Shown here piece after piece: positions 1 to 7,342 of a stretch of DNA of 11,610 nt (within the stretch, counting starts at the first letter, position 1; each line of letters starts with the position of its first letter). Source of the DNA: Dehalococcoidia bacterium UBA3254 (GTDB lineage: Bacteria > Chloroflexota > Dehalococcoidia > Dehalococcoidales > UBA3254); NCBI GenBank assembly GCA_002362735.1, contig DEUU01000173.1:1-11610 (forward strand), given 5' to 3'. The translations under genes and the position numbers were made by a program. The notes below the pieces were generated by a model. That model worked only from the letters and a program-made list of their open reading frames with translations, was not told where the DNA came from and searched no databases.

Positions 1-2
1 TA

Positions 3-1133
3 CCTGAAAAGCAGCATGATTTTACTTTCGAATTTGTAGGTCTGGTGGGACTGGCCGACCCGATCCGTCCCAGCGTCCCGGTGGCCATCAAAGAGTGCTA
101 CGAAGCCGGCATCCGGGTTGCCATGATCACCGGTGACTATCCTAATACTGCTCAGGCCATTGCCCGTCAGGTCGGCCTTAAAGACTGGGAGCATGTGGTC
201 ACCGGCGCCGAAATGGATAAAATGGACGATGCCACCCTTCAGAAAAGTATTGAAGGGGTTAATATTTTTGCCCGGGTCATGCCGGAACACAAACTCCGTA
301 TTGTCAACGCCCTCAAAGCGGTCGGCGAAATTGTCGCGATGACCGGTGACGGTGTCAACGATGCACCAGCTTTAAAATCGGCCAATATCGGTATCGCCAT
401 GGGCAGCCGGGGCACGGATGTTGCCCGCGAAGCTTCGTCGATCGTTCTTCTGGATGATGATTTTTCTTCAATCGTTCAAGCTAACCGAATGGGACGCCGG
501 ATCTTCGATAACCTCCGCAAGGCCATGGCTTATATTTTCGCCGTGCATATCCCCATCGTAGGGCTGTCGCTCCTGCCGGTGCTGTTGCAGCGCCCCCTAG
601 TGCTGTTTCCGGTCCATATTGTTTTTCTGGAGCTTATCATCGACCCGGCCTGCACTCTGGTATTCGAAGCTGAAAAAGAGGAGGCGGATGTCATGCGGCG
701 CCCACCCCGCAATCCGAAACAGGGGATTTTCAACCGGAGGACCCTGGGTATCGCTTCATTGCAGGGTCTGGTAGTGATGTTGATTACCTTTGCGATATAT
801 GCCATTTCTTATCTCAGGGGGATGGGAGACGCGGAAACCCGGGCTTTGACATACACAACCTTGATACTAGCCAACCTTGGTTTGATACTCCTCAATCGCT
901 CCTGGTCCCGCACTATCTTAAGTACATTACGCTCGAAAAACGTCGCCTTGTGGTGGGTAACCGGAAGCGCCCTGGTTTTCCTGGGACTCGTGCTGTATGT
1001 CCCCTTCCTGCGCAACTTGTTCGGCTTCGGGATCTTGTCCGCCATAGATGTAGGCATCTGTTTCGGAGCTGCTTTATTAAGTATTTTCTGGTTCGAAATT
1101 TACAAGCTCTTTCGGAGGGGAGCCCGAACGTAG
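3..1133 (+). CDS. P-type cation-transporting ATPase, C-terminal part (5' end outside window)
   Basis: This is the C-terminal part of an ATP-driven inner-membrane cation pump. The frame is open from base 3, so the true start lies upstream; the in-frame GTG at 45 is internal, because the codons before it read straight into the family's VGLVGLADPIR segment. Visible motifs are TGD (about 129-137) and the hinge motif TGDGVNDAPAL (342-374), which ends the cytoplasmic P domain. About six hydrophobic segments follow (M5-M10, from about 510 to the end). The phosphorylated DKTGT motif and the PEGLP membrane motif are outside the window. M5 reads AVHIPIVGLSLLP and M6 reads ELIIDPACTLVFE. These differ from the Ca2+-binding residues of SERCA-type pumps, so the ion cannot be assigned. 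The product ends in a basic tail (RRGART) and stops at TAG. No terminator was seen before selA, 132 bp downstream. Confidence 0.95.
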   Translation, partial: PEKQHDFTFEFVGLVGLADPIRPSVPVAIKECYEAGIRVAMITGDYPNTAQAIARQVGLKDWEHVVTGAEMDKMDDATLQKSIEGVNIFARVMPEHKLRIVNALKAVGEIVAMTGDGVNDAPALKSANIGIAMGSRGTDVAREASSIVLLDDDFSSIVQANRMGRRIFDNLRKAMAYIFAVHIPIVGLSLLPVLLQRPLVLFPVHIVFLELIIDPACTLVFEAEKEEADVMRRPPRNPKQGIFNRRTLGIASLQGLVVMLITFAIYAISYLRGMGDAETRALTYTTLILANLGLILLNRSWSRTILSTLRSKNVALWWVTGSALVFLGLVLYVPFLRNLFGFGILSAIDVGICFGAALLSIFWFEIYKLFRRGART

Positions 1134-1249
1134 CGGCATTTTTTTGCTTACCGACAGTCTCTGCTAACTTTTTACTTTTTAACTTGTAATTTTGACTTCT
1201 GCTTGTTAACTTTTGACTATGTTTCTTTATGAATCGGGTTTTTCTTTCA

Positions 1250-1258
1250 TGCTATAAT
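1250..1258 (+). promoter_or_regulatory. Extended -10 promoter of selA (leaderless start)
   Basis: TGCTATAAT is a perfect -10 hexamer (1253-1258) with the TGn extension. No good -35 sits 16-18 bp upstream; the only TTGACT (1213-1218) is 34 bp away. The selA ATG lies 7 nt after the hexamer, where transcription would normally begin. The site therefore predicts a transcript starting at or within a base or two of the start codon. Confidence 0.7.
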
Positions 1259-1265
1259 ATAGTCC

Positions 1266-2642
1266 ATGGAAAATAACCTGCGTCACCTCCCCAGCGTAAA
1301 TAAAGTCCTGGCTGAAACCAAAATCAGGGACTTGGAAAACCTCTTCCCCCATGACCGCATCGTCAGCCTCATACGGGAGGAATTGGATTGCTTTCGCGCC
1401 GCCATCTCCGGCGGCCGGGAACCTCCTTCTTTAAACGAAATTATAGACAACGTTGTCATCCAGGCCTGTGCCCTTTCTCGTCCCAGCCTCCGCCCCCTGA
1501 TCAACGCCACCGGCGTCGTCTTGCATACCAATCTGGGAAGGGCTCCGCTCAGCGAGAAAGCTATAGCTGCGATGGATATGGTCTCGCGGGGTTACAACAA
1601 CCTTGAATTTGATCTCGAGTCCGGCGACCGCGGTTCTCGTCATACCCATGTCGAACCCCTGCTCTGCCGCCTTACTGGCGCCGAAGCGGGGCTGGTCGTA
1701 AATAACAATGCCTCCGCCATCCTCCTGGGTTTGACTGCCTTCGCCAAAAGGAAAGAAGTCATCGTGTCCCGCGGTCAAGCGGTGGAAATCGGCGGTGGTT
1801 TTCGTATCCCTGAGGTGATGCGGCAAAGCGGTGCCAAACTGGTCGAAGTTGGGACTACCAACTGTACCTACGTCTGGGACTACGAACAGGCCGTCACTCC
1901 GCAAACTGCCGCTTTGTTAAGGGTCCATTCCAGTAACTTCCAGGTTGTCGGTTTCACCCATATGGTCGATCCGGAGGAACTTGTAGCACTGGCAAAGCGA
2001 AATAATCTTATGGTTCTCGACGATCTGGGCAGCGGATGTCCGCTGGATACAGCTCAGTTCGGGCTCGCTCCTGAACCGACCTTTCAGGAAAGTGTGGCTC
2101 AGGGAATGGACCTGATTTTCTTTTCCGGGGACAAGCTTTTAGGCGGTCCCCAGGCCGGTATCATCGTCGGCAAAAAAGTCTATATTGACAAATTGAAGAA
2201 GCATCCTCTGATGAGGGCTATGCGCGTGGAAAAGACCCGCATAGCAGCCTTGACGGCTACACTTCTTCACTATATCAAAGGGGAGGCATTGACCGAAGTG
2301 CCCGTCTGGAGGATGATTTCTCTACCGGTTTCTGAGATTGACCGCCGGGCTCATCTCTGGACAGCAGATCTGGGCAGTTTGGCGAAAGTCATTGAAGGAG
2401 AGAGCGTCATAGGCGGGGGCAGTCTTCCCGGAGCTACCCTTAAAACCCGGTTGGTAGCGGTGGGCGATTCAGAAAAACCTGCCCTGGCTCAAAAGCTTGC
2501 TCGAACCTTACGTCTTCAGGATCCCCCCATCGTTGGCCGTATCAGCGAGAACGTTCTTCTCCTTGATCCCCGAACCGTCCCTCTCTCTGAAGACAATACC
2601 GTTATTGAAGGTCTGAAAAAAGCCTTGGAGATAATTATTTAG
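1266..2642 (+). CDS. selA: L-seryl-tRNA(Sec) selenium transferase SelA
   Basis: SelA is a PLP-dependent cytoplasmic enzyme that converts seryl-tRNA-Sec to selenocysteyl-tRNA-Sec with selenophosphate as donor. At 458 aa it is full length for bacterial SelA. The N-terminal helical domain (LPSVNKVL, residues 8-15) matches the family's tRNA-binding start. The catalytic core includes INATGVVLHTNLGRAPLS (79-96), the glycine-rich EIGGGFRIPEVM (174-185) and the PLP-lysine motif SGDKLLGGPQ with Lys290. The ATG at 1266 is the only reasonable start: an in-frame TAG lies two codons upstream and the N-terminus aligns with the family. There is no Shine-Dalgarno sequence; a perfect -10 hexamer ends 7 nt before the ATG, so the mRNA is probably leaderless. 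selB follows after 131 bp on the same strand, and tRNA-Sec lies at the far end of the window. Confidence 0.97.
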   Translation: MENNLRHLPSVNKVLAETKIRDLENLFPHDRIVSLIREELDCFRAAISGGREPPSLNEIIDNVVIQACALSRPSLRPLINATGVVLHTNLGRAPLSEKAIAAMDMVSRGYNNLEFDLESGDRGSRHTHVEPLLCRLTGAEAGLVVNNNASAILLGLTAFAKRKEVIVSRGQAVEIGGGFRIPEVMRQSGAKLVEVGTTNCTYVWDYEQAVTPQTAALLRVHSSNFQVVGFTHMVDPEELVALAKRNNLMVLDDLGSGCPLDTAQFGLAPEPTFQESVAQGMDLIFFSGDKLLGGPQAGIIVGKKVYIDKLKKHPLMRAMRVEKTRIAALTATLLHYIKGEALTEVPVWRMISLPVSEIDRRAHLWTADLGSLAKVIEGESVIGGGSLPGATLKTRLVAVGDSEKPALAQKLARTLRLQDPPIVGRISENVLLLDPRTVPLSEDNTVIEGLKKALEIII

Positions 2643-2683
2643 TGGGAGTTTGACTATTTGATTCGGCCGGGCAGCTGTTTTTT

Positions 2684-2726
2684 CATCTTTGTCACCCCTG
2701 CCTCCGCAGGAATGACAAAAAAGATG
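2684..2726. repeat. REP-like imperfect palindrome between selA and selB
   Basis: Nested inverted repeats form one long hairpin: CATCTTT (2684-2690) with AAAGATG (2720-2726), GTCA (2691-2694) with TGAC (2713-2716), and CCTGC (2697-2701) with GCAGG (2706-2710) around a 4-nt loop. A three-A bulge lies on the right arm. The core resembles the dispersed GTCATTCCTGCGnnnGCAGG type of extragenic palindrome. Neither strand has a U-tract directly after the stem, so a simple intrinsic terminator is unlikely. It could stabilise or attenuate the selA-selB mRNA, or be a scattered repeat that landed there. Confidence 0.6.
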
Positions 2727-2773
2727 TAATAAAAAAATTAAGGGGAACAAAAATCAAATAAGGAGCATTTTAC

Positions 2774-4642
2774 TTGTTTGTGATAGGCACTGCCGGGCAC
2801 GTAGACCATGGCAAATCTACACTGGTCCGTGCCCTAACCGGCATAGACCCGGACCGTCTCGCGGAAGAAAAAGCCCGGGAAATGACCATTGAACTTGGCT
2901 TCGCCTGGCTGAAGCTGCCAGGCGGCCGCGAGGTCGGCGTCATCGACGTTCCCGGCCATGAGCATTTCATCAAAAATATGCTGGCCGGCGTTAGCGGCAT
3001 GGACCTGGCTTTACTTGTCGTCGCCGCACCCGAGTCGGTCATGCCCCAGACTCGCGAACATCTATCGATTCTCGATCTTATGGAAGTCCCTCTGCTCATT
3101 GCCGTCATCACCCAATCGGACCTGGCTGACCATGATCAGATCGCCCTGGTTGGAATGGAAATTGAAGACCTCCTTAAAACAACACGGTTTTCCAATTCTC
3201 TGGTAGTTTCCGTCTCTTCTACCACCGGTGAGGGACTGCCAGAGCTGAAAGAAGCGATTGAAAAAGCCTTAAACGCCGCCCGGCCTCGCCGCGATATCGG
3301 AAAGCCCCGCCTCCCCATTGACCGTGTTTTCACCATTTCAGGCTCCGGCACAGTTGTCACCGGCACTCTCGAAGATGGTTCTCTAAACCTGGGCCAGGAT
3401 GTTGAAGTAATTCCCACAGGTTTAAAGGGCAGAATTCGCGGATTACAGACTCACAAAGCTCAATTGGAAAAAATCGGCCCGGGGAACCGCGTGGCGGTAA
3501 ACCTGGTTGGGCTGAATCCATCTGATATAAAACGAGGCCATGTTCTGACTTCACCAGGCTGGCTCACTTTAACTTCCATGCTGGACGCCCGCCTGCGTTT
3601 GCTGTCTGATCCCACCCGGCGGCTGCGACACAATACCGAGGTGAGCTTTCACACCGGATCGTCGGAGGTCATGGCACGTGTACGTTTATTGGAAAAAGAG
3701 GAAGTTCAGCCTGGAGAGACCACTTTCGTCCAGTTTATTCTCGAAGAACCTCTGGCAGTGGTTAACGGGGATCATTATGTGATTCGCTCGCCGATGGACA
3801 CTCTGGGCGGCGGAACCGTGATCGAAGTTCACCCCCGCCAGCGGCATCACCGTTTTCGACCGGAAACTATCGCCAGTCTGAAAATCCGGAGCGAGGGTAA
3901 GGTCGGAGAGTCATTGCTGGCTGTCCTTAAAACGAAACCACCTCAAGAGGCGAACCGGCTAATATCTCAAGCCACTCTGGAACCGGATGTCGCTCGCGCT
4001 GCTCTTGAATCCTTGATCCAAAATGAAGAAGTCATCGCCATCGGTGTAGGTGATAACCAGTTCATTTTTACAATCGATGCCTGGAAACAGACTGTCGACA
4101 ATGCCCTGGCAATGGCGCGGGACTACCACCGTAAATATCCTCTTCGCCTCGGCATCCCCAGAGCCGAAATAAACAGCAAATTAAAATTAGGGTCGCACTT
4201 TCAGGATTTCCTAAGAAAAATTTTCACCGATGGAATACTGGTCGAAGAATCTTCCCTTATTCGTCTGCCGGAGCACCGAATCAAGCTCACCCCGGACCAG
4301 GCAAACAAAATCGAAGCTTATCTCCGCCAGCTCGATCAGAATCCCTATTCCCCGGCGCCTGATATCATACTTGACCCTGAGCTACTGGCCCTTCTTGCAG
4401 ACCAGGGGCGTATTGTCCGGACCGCGACCGGTGTGGTCTACTCGGCTAAAGCTTACGAGGAGATGGTCTCCAAAATCATCGCCCAAATTAAAAACAACGG
4501 TAAAATAACCCTGGCTGAAGTAAGAGACCTGTTCCAGACCAGCCGCAAATACGCTCAGTCCATCCTGGAATACATGGACGAAAAGAAACTCACTAAACGC
4601 GTCGGCGACGAACGAGTCCTCGCCTCTCCCGACATCCGCTGA
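2774..4642 (+). CDS. selB: Selenocysteine-specific elongation factor SelB
   Basis: SelB is a GTPase that brings Sec-tRNA-Sec to the ribosome at UGA codons followed by a SECIS hairpin. At 622 aa it is close to the usual 610-640. The EF-Tu-like G domain is at the N-terminus: G1 GHVDHGKS (8-15), switch region REMTIELGF (35-43), G3 DVPGH (58-62) and a G4 reading TQSD (113-116). Two beta-barrel domains follow (about 170-370), then the C-terminal winged-helix region (about 380-622) that binds SECIS RNA. The start is TTG, chosen because AGGAG at 2761-2765 is 8 nt upstream and the product then begins MFVIGTAGHVDHG like other SelBs; GTG at 2780 is a less well-spaced alternative. G4 carries Gln where the family has Lys (TKxD). 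The gene ends with TGA 18 bp from the convergent enolase-superfamily gene, and no terminator lies between. Confidence 0.97.
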   Translation: MFVIGTAGHVDHGKSTLVRALTGIDPDRLAEEKAREMTIELGFAWLKLPGGREVGVIDVPGHEHFIKNMLAGVSGMDLALLVVAAPESVMPQTREHLSILDLMEVPLLIAVITQSDLADHDQIALVGMEIEDLLKTTRFSNSLVVSVSSTTGEGLPELKEAIEKALNAARPRRDIGKPRLPIDRVFTISGSGTVVTGTLEDGSLNLGQDVEVIPTGLKGRIRGLQTHKAQLEKIGPGNRVAVNLVGLNPSDIKRGHVLTSPGWLTLTSMLDARLRLLSDPTRRLRHNTEVSFHTGSSEVMARVRLLEKEEVQPGETTFVQFILEEPLAVVNGDHYVIRSPMDTLGGGTVIEVHPRQRHHRFRPETIASLKIRSEGKVGESLLAVLKTKPPQEANRLISQATLEPDVARAALESLIQNEEVIAIGVGDNQFIFTIDAWKQTVDNALAMARDYHRKYPLRLGIPRAEINSKLKLGSHFQDFLRKIFTDGILVEESSLIRLPEHRIKLTPDQANKIEAYLRQLDQNPYSPAPDIILDPELLALLADQGRIVRTATGVVYSAKAYEEMVSKIIAQIKNNGKITLAEVRDLFQTSRKYAQSILEYMDEKKLTKRVGDERVLASPDIR

Positions 4643-4660
4643 ATATCAGTCTTGTGACTT

Positions 4661-5890
4661 TTAACTTTTGCGCTCCACCCTCCGCACTGCCTTTTCCACA
4701 TACGGTTGGTCGTCAAAAACGTCAAGGCTCGTCTCTTTCCCGTTGTACAAATACCGGGCTGCCACTTCCTCATCCAGTTCCACTCCCAGCCCTGGCCTTT
4801 TTGGCGGTATAATATATCCTTCTTCCCACTTGATCGGCTCCTTCAGAATTTCGGCGTGAAAACCGCCCATGGTCTCAATGCTTTCCTGAATCATGAAATT
4901 GGGACTGCAAGTGCTGATCTGGATGTTGGCCGCCGCTTCAATTGGCCCGGCGTAAAGATGGGGAGCGATCTGCGCATAGCTGGCTTCCGCCATCCCGGCG
5001 ATCTTCTTCGCTTCCAGGATGCCCCCCACCCGTCCCAGCGCCATTTGCAGGATAGAAGCCGAATGCATCCTTAAAAGTTCCGCAAATTCATACTTGGTCG
5101 AAAGCCTTTCTCCGGTGGCGATCGGTATGCTGGTAGCTCTCGCTACGATTGCCATTTCTTCCTTATTTTCCGGTGGGACCGGCTCCTCGAACCACATCAG
5201 GTCGTATTTCTCCAGTTTTTTCGCCAGCCTGATCGCTCCGGAAGTCGTCATCTGCCCGTGTGTACCAAGAAGGATATCGCACTTGTCACCTACCGCTTCC
5301 CGGATATTTTTTACTACTGCTTCCGCCGTATTTAGTGATTCGAGTGTTATCTCAAGCGGGGAGTAGCTCGTCGGGAGACCAAGGGGATCGATCTTGATGG
5401 CGGTGAAACCCATCTTCAGGTACTCGACCGCTCTTTTCCCGGCCAGATCAGGATCAGTTTGCACATTCCCTTCACTGGCTTTGCCCGAAGCCGGGTATAA
5501 ATAGGTGTAGCTGCGGAGTCTTTCATGATATTGACCGCCGAGCAGGTTATAGACTGGCTGGTCTGCAGCTTTGCCGATAATGTCCCAGCAAGCCATTTCA
5601 AAGGCGCTGATAATCGCCATCTTGGTCAAGTCCGGGCGCTGATCGAAGCCGCTGGCATAGATTTTCTTCCAGGTTCTCTCTATTTTGAAGGGATCAGTAT
5701 CAATGACAAACTTTTCCGCAGTGCTTTTTATAAGTTCCGCCACGATATACGGATTAAACGGGATACCGTAAGCTTCGCCAATTCCTTCTATGCCAGAATC
5801 CGAAACAAGTTTTAAAAATACCCAATTCGCTCCGCCGTGACTGGGCGGTGGATTACCTACCACAAATATTTTTAAATCAATTATTTTCAT
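4661..5890 (-). CDS. Enolase-superfamily enzyme, mandelate racemase / sugar-acid dehydratase or cycloisomerase type
   Basis: This is a probable cytoplasmic Mg-dependent enzyme that abstracts the alpha-proton of a carboxylate, most likely a sugar acid or sugar-acid lactone. At 409 aa it is complete. The capping domain covers about residues 1-125 and the TIM barrel the rest. Visible residues are Lys166 in GFTAIKIDPLG, Glu235 and Glu236 in WFEEPVPPEN, Glu261 in ATGERL, and His311 in IAPHLYAGP as the likely partner base. The C-terminus PGLGVELDEE is typical of the family. At the position of the first metal ligand, usually DAN, it reads GTHGQ (209-213). I recall that variant from members related to galactarolactone cycloisomerase and 3,6-anhydrogalactonate cycloisomerase, so the substrate is inferred only. 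The ATG is supported by GGAGGT (5896-5901 on the complement), 5 nt upstream. The gene stands alone with no sugar transporter or kinase next to it. Confidence 0.88.
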   Translation of the reverse strand: MKIIDLKIFVVGNPPPSHGGANWVFLKLVSDSGIEGIGEAYGIPFNPYIVAELIKSTAEKFVIDTDPFKIERTWKKIYASGFDQRPDLTKMAIISAFEMACWDIIGKAADQPVYNLLGGQYHERLRSYTYLYPASGKASEGNVQTDPDLAGKRAVEYLKMGFTAIKIDPLGLPTSYSPLEITLESLNTAEAVVKNIREAVGDKCDILLGTHGQMTTSGAIRLAKKLEKYDLMWFEEPVPPENKEEMAIVARATSIPIATGERLSTKYEFAELLRMHSASILQMALGRVGGILEAKKIAGMAEASYAQIAPHLYAGPIEAAANIQISTCSPNFMIQESIETMGGFHAEILKEPIKWEEGYIIPPKRPGLGVELDEEVAARYLYNGKETSLDVFDDQPYVEKAVRRVERKS

Positions 5891-5895
5891 CAGCT

Positions 5896-5901
5896 ACCTC
5901 C
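5896..5901 (-). promoter_or_regulatory. Ribosome binding site of the enolase-superfamily gene
   Basis: GGAGGT on the minus strand, 5 nt before ATG 5890, is a near-perfect Shine-Dalgarno sequence that fixes the start. It shows that this genome uses Shine-Dalgarno-led initiation as well as leaderless starts. Confidence 0.85.
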
Positions 5902-5941
5902 GATTTCCCTGTCTGCAAATTGGATACCATAAGTATTAAAG

Positions 5942-5961
5942 ATTATATTCAGGAAAGTCAA
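5942..5961 (-). promoter_or_regulatory. Possible promoter of the enolase-superfamily gene
   Basis: On the minus strand a perfect TATAAT lies at 5947-5942, about 50 nt before the start codon, but with a poor -35 (AAGGTG). A TTGACT at 5961-5956 could instead pair, at 17 bp, with the weaker TAATAC at 5938-5933. A perfect short inverted repeat, ATGCA-N5-TGCAT (5962-5976), lies just upstream and could be an operator. Which hexamer pair is used cannot be decided from the sequence. Confidence 0.4.
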
Positions 5962-6043
5962 ATGCACCTTTTGCATGATCGATGATAGAGTATCCGCAAA
6001 TACTAATGAAAAAATGGACTGTACGCAAGTATCAAAATTCTTG

Positions 6044-7201
6044 CTAAATCCCATCCAGCCCTGGGAGAAAACTCAATTGCTTCTCCCAGTCCAGCATGCC
6101 GTTAAAGCGAATATATGGAGCAGCCCTCTTTATTATCACCCGCATTTTGCTTAGCTGCTCCAGTGAATTAATACGGCAATGCTGTCGGGAATCCAATATT
6201 CTCTGTGCAGAAGTGGGACCGATCCCCGGCACTCGTATCAGGTCATTGTAGCTGGCCTGGTTAACATCCACCGGGAAAAGCCAGGGTTGTGCCTGAGCAA
6301 TAGCCAGCTTGGGGTCCTGGTTAAGGACCAGGTTGCCGGACTTGCCGAGGGCCAGGTCGATTTCTGGGTAGGAAAAACCGTAAACTCGAAGCAGCCAGTC
6401 CGCCTGATAAAGGCGGTGTTCCCGCATCGGGGGCGCAGCCGGAATGCCTTCCAGTCGGGAACCGCTCACCGGCCGATAGGCACTGAAATAGACCCGTTTT
6501 AGCTTCATATCGCGGTAAAGAGAGTCCGTCGTCTCCAGTAAATCACGGTCGGTTTCCCCGGCGGCTCCCACGACGAACTGAGTGGTCTGTCCGGAAGGGA
6601 CTAACCCCGGATCTTTCGTGGTCAGCTGTTTGACCCAGCGCATGCGTTCCAGAATCCCTTTGTGGATATCTTTCTTAGTACTGAGCCTGGCCAGATGTTC
6701 AGCCGTCGGCGCTTCCATATTCACCGAGACCCGCGTGGCTATCTTGCAGGCCTCTTCGACACAACCCAGAGAAGCCCCTGGCAGAATCTTGAGATGGACA
6801 TATCCTTTAAAAGCATAGTGCTGGCGGATAATCTGTACTGCATCGATCATAGACTGCATCGTCCTGGAAGGATTATCCGAGATGCCGGAAGTAAGAAAAA
6901 GACCGGAGACCAGTCTTTTCCGGAGCATCTCAGAAAAAGTTTTCGCCAGTTCTGCCGGTTGAAACGAACTACGAGGACAATCGCGCCCGGCCTGATTCAC
7001 GCAGTAGCCGCAATCATTCACGCAGAAATTGGTCATGAGAACTTTAAAGAGATTGACACAGCCGCCGCCGGGTAAAGCAGCACGGTGGACAAAACCGGTT
7101 GGAGCGGGAATTTCCCTCCCCGGGCCAGCATAGCTGCAGATATCGTAGCTGGCGCCACCGACTAATGTTTGAAGCCTGTCCGCCGGTCTCAATATTAGCA
7201 C
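6044..7201 (-). CDS. Radical SAM protein with C-terminal helix-hairpin-helix (putative DNA modification/repair type)
   Basis: This is a 385-aa radical SAM enzyme predicted to bind a [4Fe-4S] cluster and S-adenosylmethionine. The cluster motif is Cys60-x3-Cys64-x2-Cys67 in NFCVNDCGYCVNQ, with a further Cys at 75. The radical SAM barrel runs to about residue 300. A helix-hairpin-helix DNA-binding motif, LIRVPGIGPTSAQRIL, sits at 321-336. The architecture and N-terminus (QTLVGGASYDICS) fit the family annotated as putative DNA modification/repair radical SAM protein, whose reaction is unknown. In many genomes such genes are next to a uracil-DNA-glycosylase-like partner; none is seen here. GTG 7201 is chosen because a near-consensus promoter ends 6 nt before it, there is no Shine-Dalgarno sequence, and no better start is in frame. 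The terminator of the malic enzyme gene separates it from that upstream gene. Confidence 0.9.
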   Translation of the reverse strand: MLILRPADRLQTLVGGASYDICSYAGPGREIPAPTGFVHRAALPGGGCVNLFKVLMTNFCVNDCGYCVNQAGRDCPRSSFQPAELAKTFSEMLRKRLVSGLFLTSGISDNPSRTMQSMIDAVQIIRQHYAFKGYVHLKILPGASLGCVEEACKIATRVSVNMEAPTAEHLARLSTKKDIHKGILERMRWVKQLTTKDPGLVPSGQTTQFVVGAAGETDRDLLETTDSLYRDMKLKRVYFSAYRPVSGSRLEGIPAAPPMREHRLYQADWLLRVYGFSYPEIDLALGKSGNLVLNQDPKLAIAQAQPWLFPVDVNQASYNDLIRVPGIGPTSAQRILDSRQHCRINSLEQLSKMRVIIKRAAPYIRFNGMLDWEKQLSFLPGLDGI

Positions 7202-7207
7202 ATTTGT

Positions 7208-7236
7208 ACTATATCAACTAGAATTCCCGCCGTCAA
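7208..7236 (-). promoter_or_regulatory. Sigma-70-type promoter of the radical SAM gene (leaderless start)
   Basis: On the minus strand TTGACG (7236-7231), a 17-bp spacer and TATAGT (7213-7208) each match consensus at five of six positions. The start codon GTG at 7201 is 7 nt after the -10, at the expected transcription start, so the message should have essentially no leader. No Shine-Dalgarno sequence is present. Confidence 0.75.
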
Positions 7237-7263
7237 TAGACAAATCTGCCGGGATTTTGTCAG

Positions 7264-7299
7264 AACAAAAAGCCGCCCTCGGTTTTGATCGAGGGCGGC
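7264..7299 (-). terminator. Intrinsic terminator after the malic enzyme gene
   Basis: A perfect 10-bp GC-rich stem, GCCGCCCTCG with CGAGGGCGGC (7272-7281 and 7290-7299), encloses an 8-nt loop. In the minus-strand direction it is followed at once by TTTTTGTT. It lies 43 bp past the malic enzyme stop and just upstream of the radical SAM promoter, so it insulates the two minus-strand genes from each other. Confidence 0.92.
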
Positions 7300-7342
7300 C
7301 TCTATTACGGAATTTTCCGTATACTTGATACTTGTTCTGGAA

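Noticed and set aside
1431..1904. 157-codon minus-strand open frame inside selA
   Set aside because: It lies wholly antisense to a highly conserved selA coding region, and its product has no recognisable domain. It is a shadow of GC-biased codon use.
2684..2726. Rho-independent terminator between selA and selB
   Set aside because: The stem is real, but neither strand has a U-tract directly after it; on the plus strand the following bases are A-rich. It is listed as a repeat.
4643..4660. Bidirectional terminator between the convergent selB and enolase-superfamily genes
   Set aside because: The 18-bp gap contains no inverted repeat. Termination there must use another mechanism or lie inside the opposing gene.
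5525..5815. 96-codon plus-strand open frame opposite the enolase-superfamily gene
   Set aside because: It is fully antisense to conserved coding sequence, with no ribosome binding site and no recognisable domain.
7307..7320. Palindrome ACGGAATTTTCCGT between the malic enzyme stop and its terminator
   Set aside because: It is a perfect 14-bp palindrome but short, AT-rich and close to a far stronger terminator. There is no independent sign of function.
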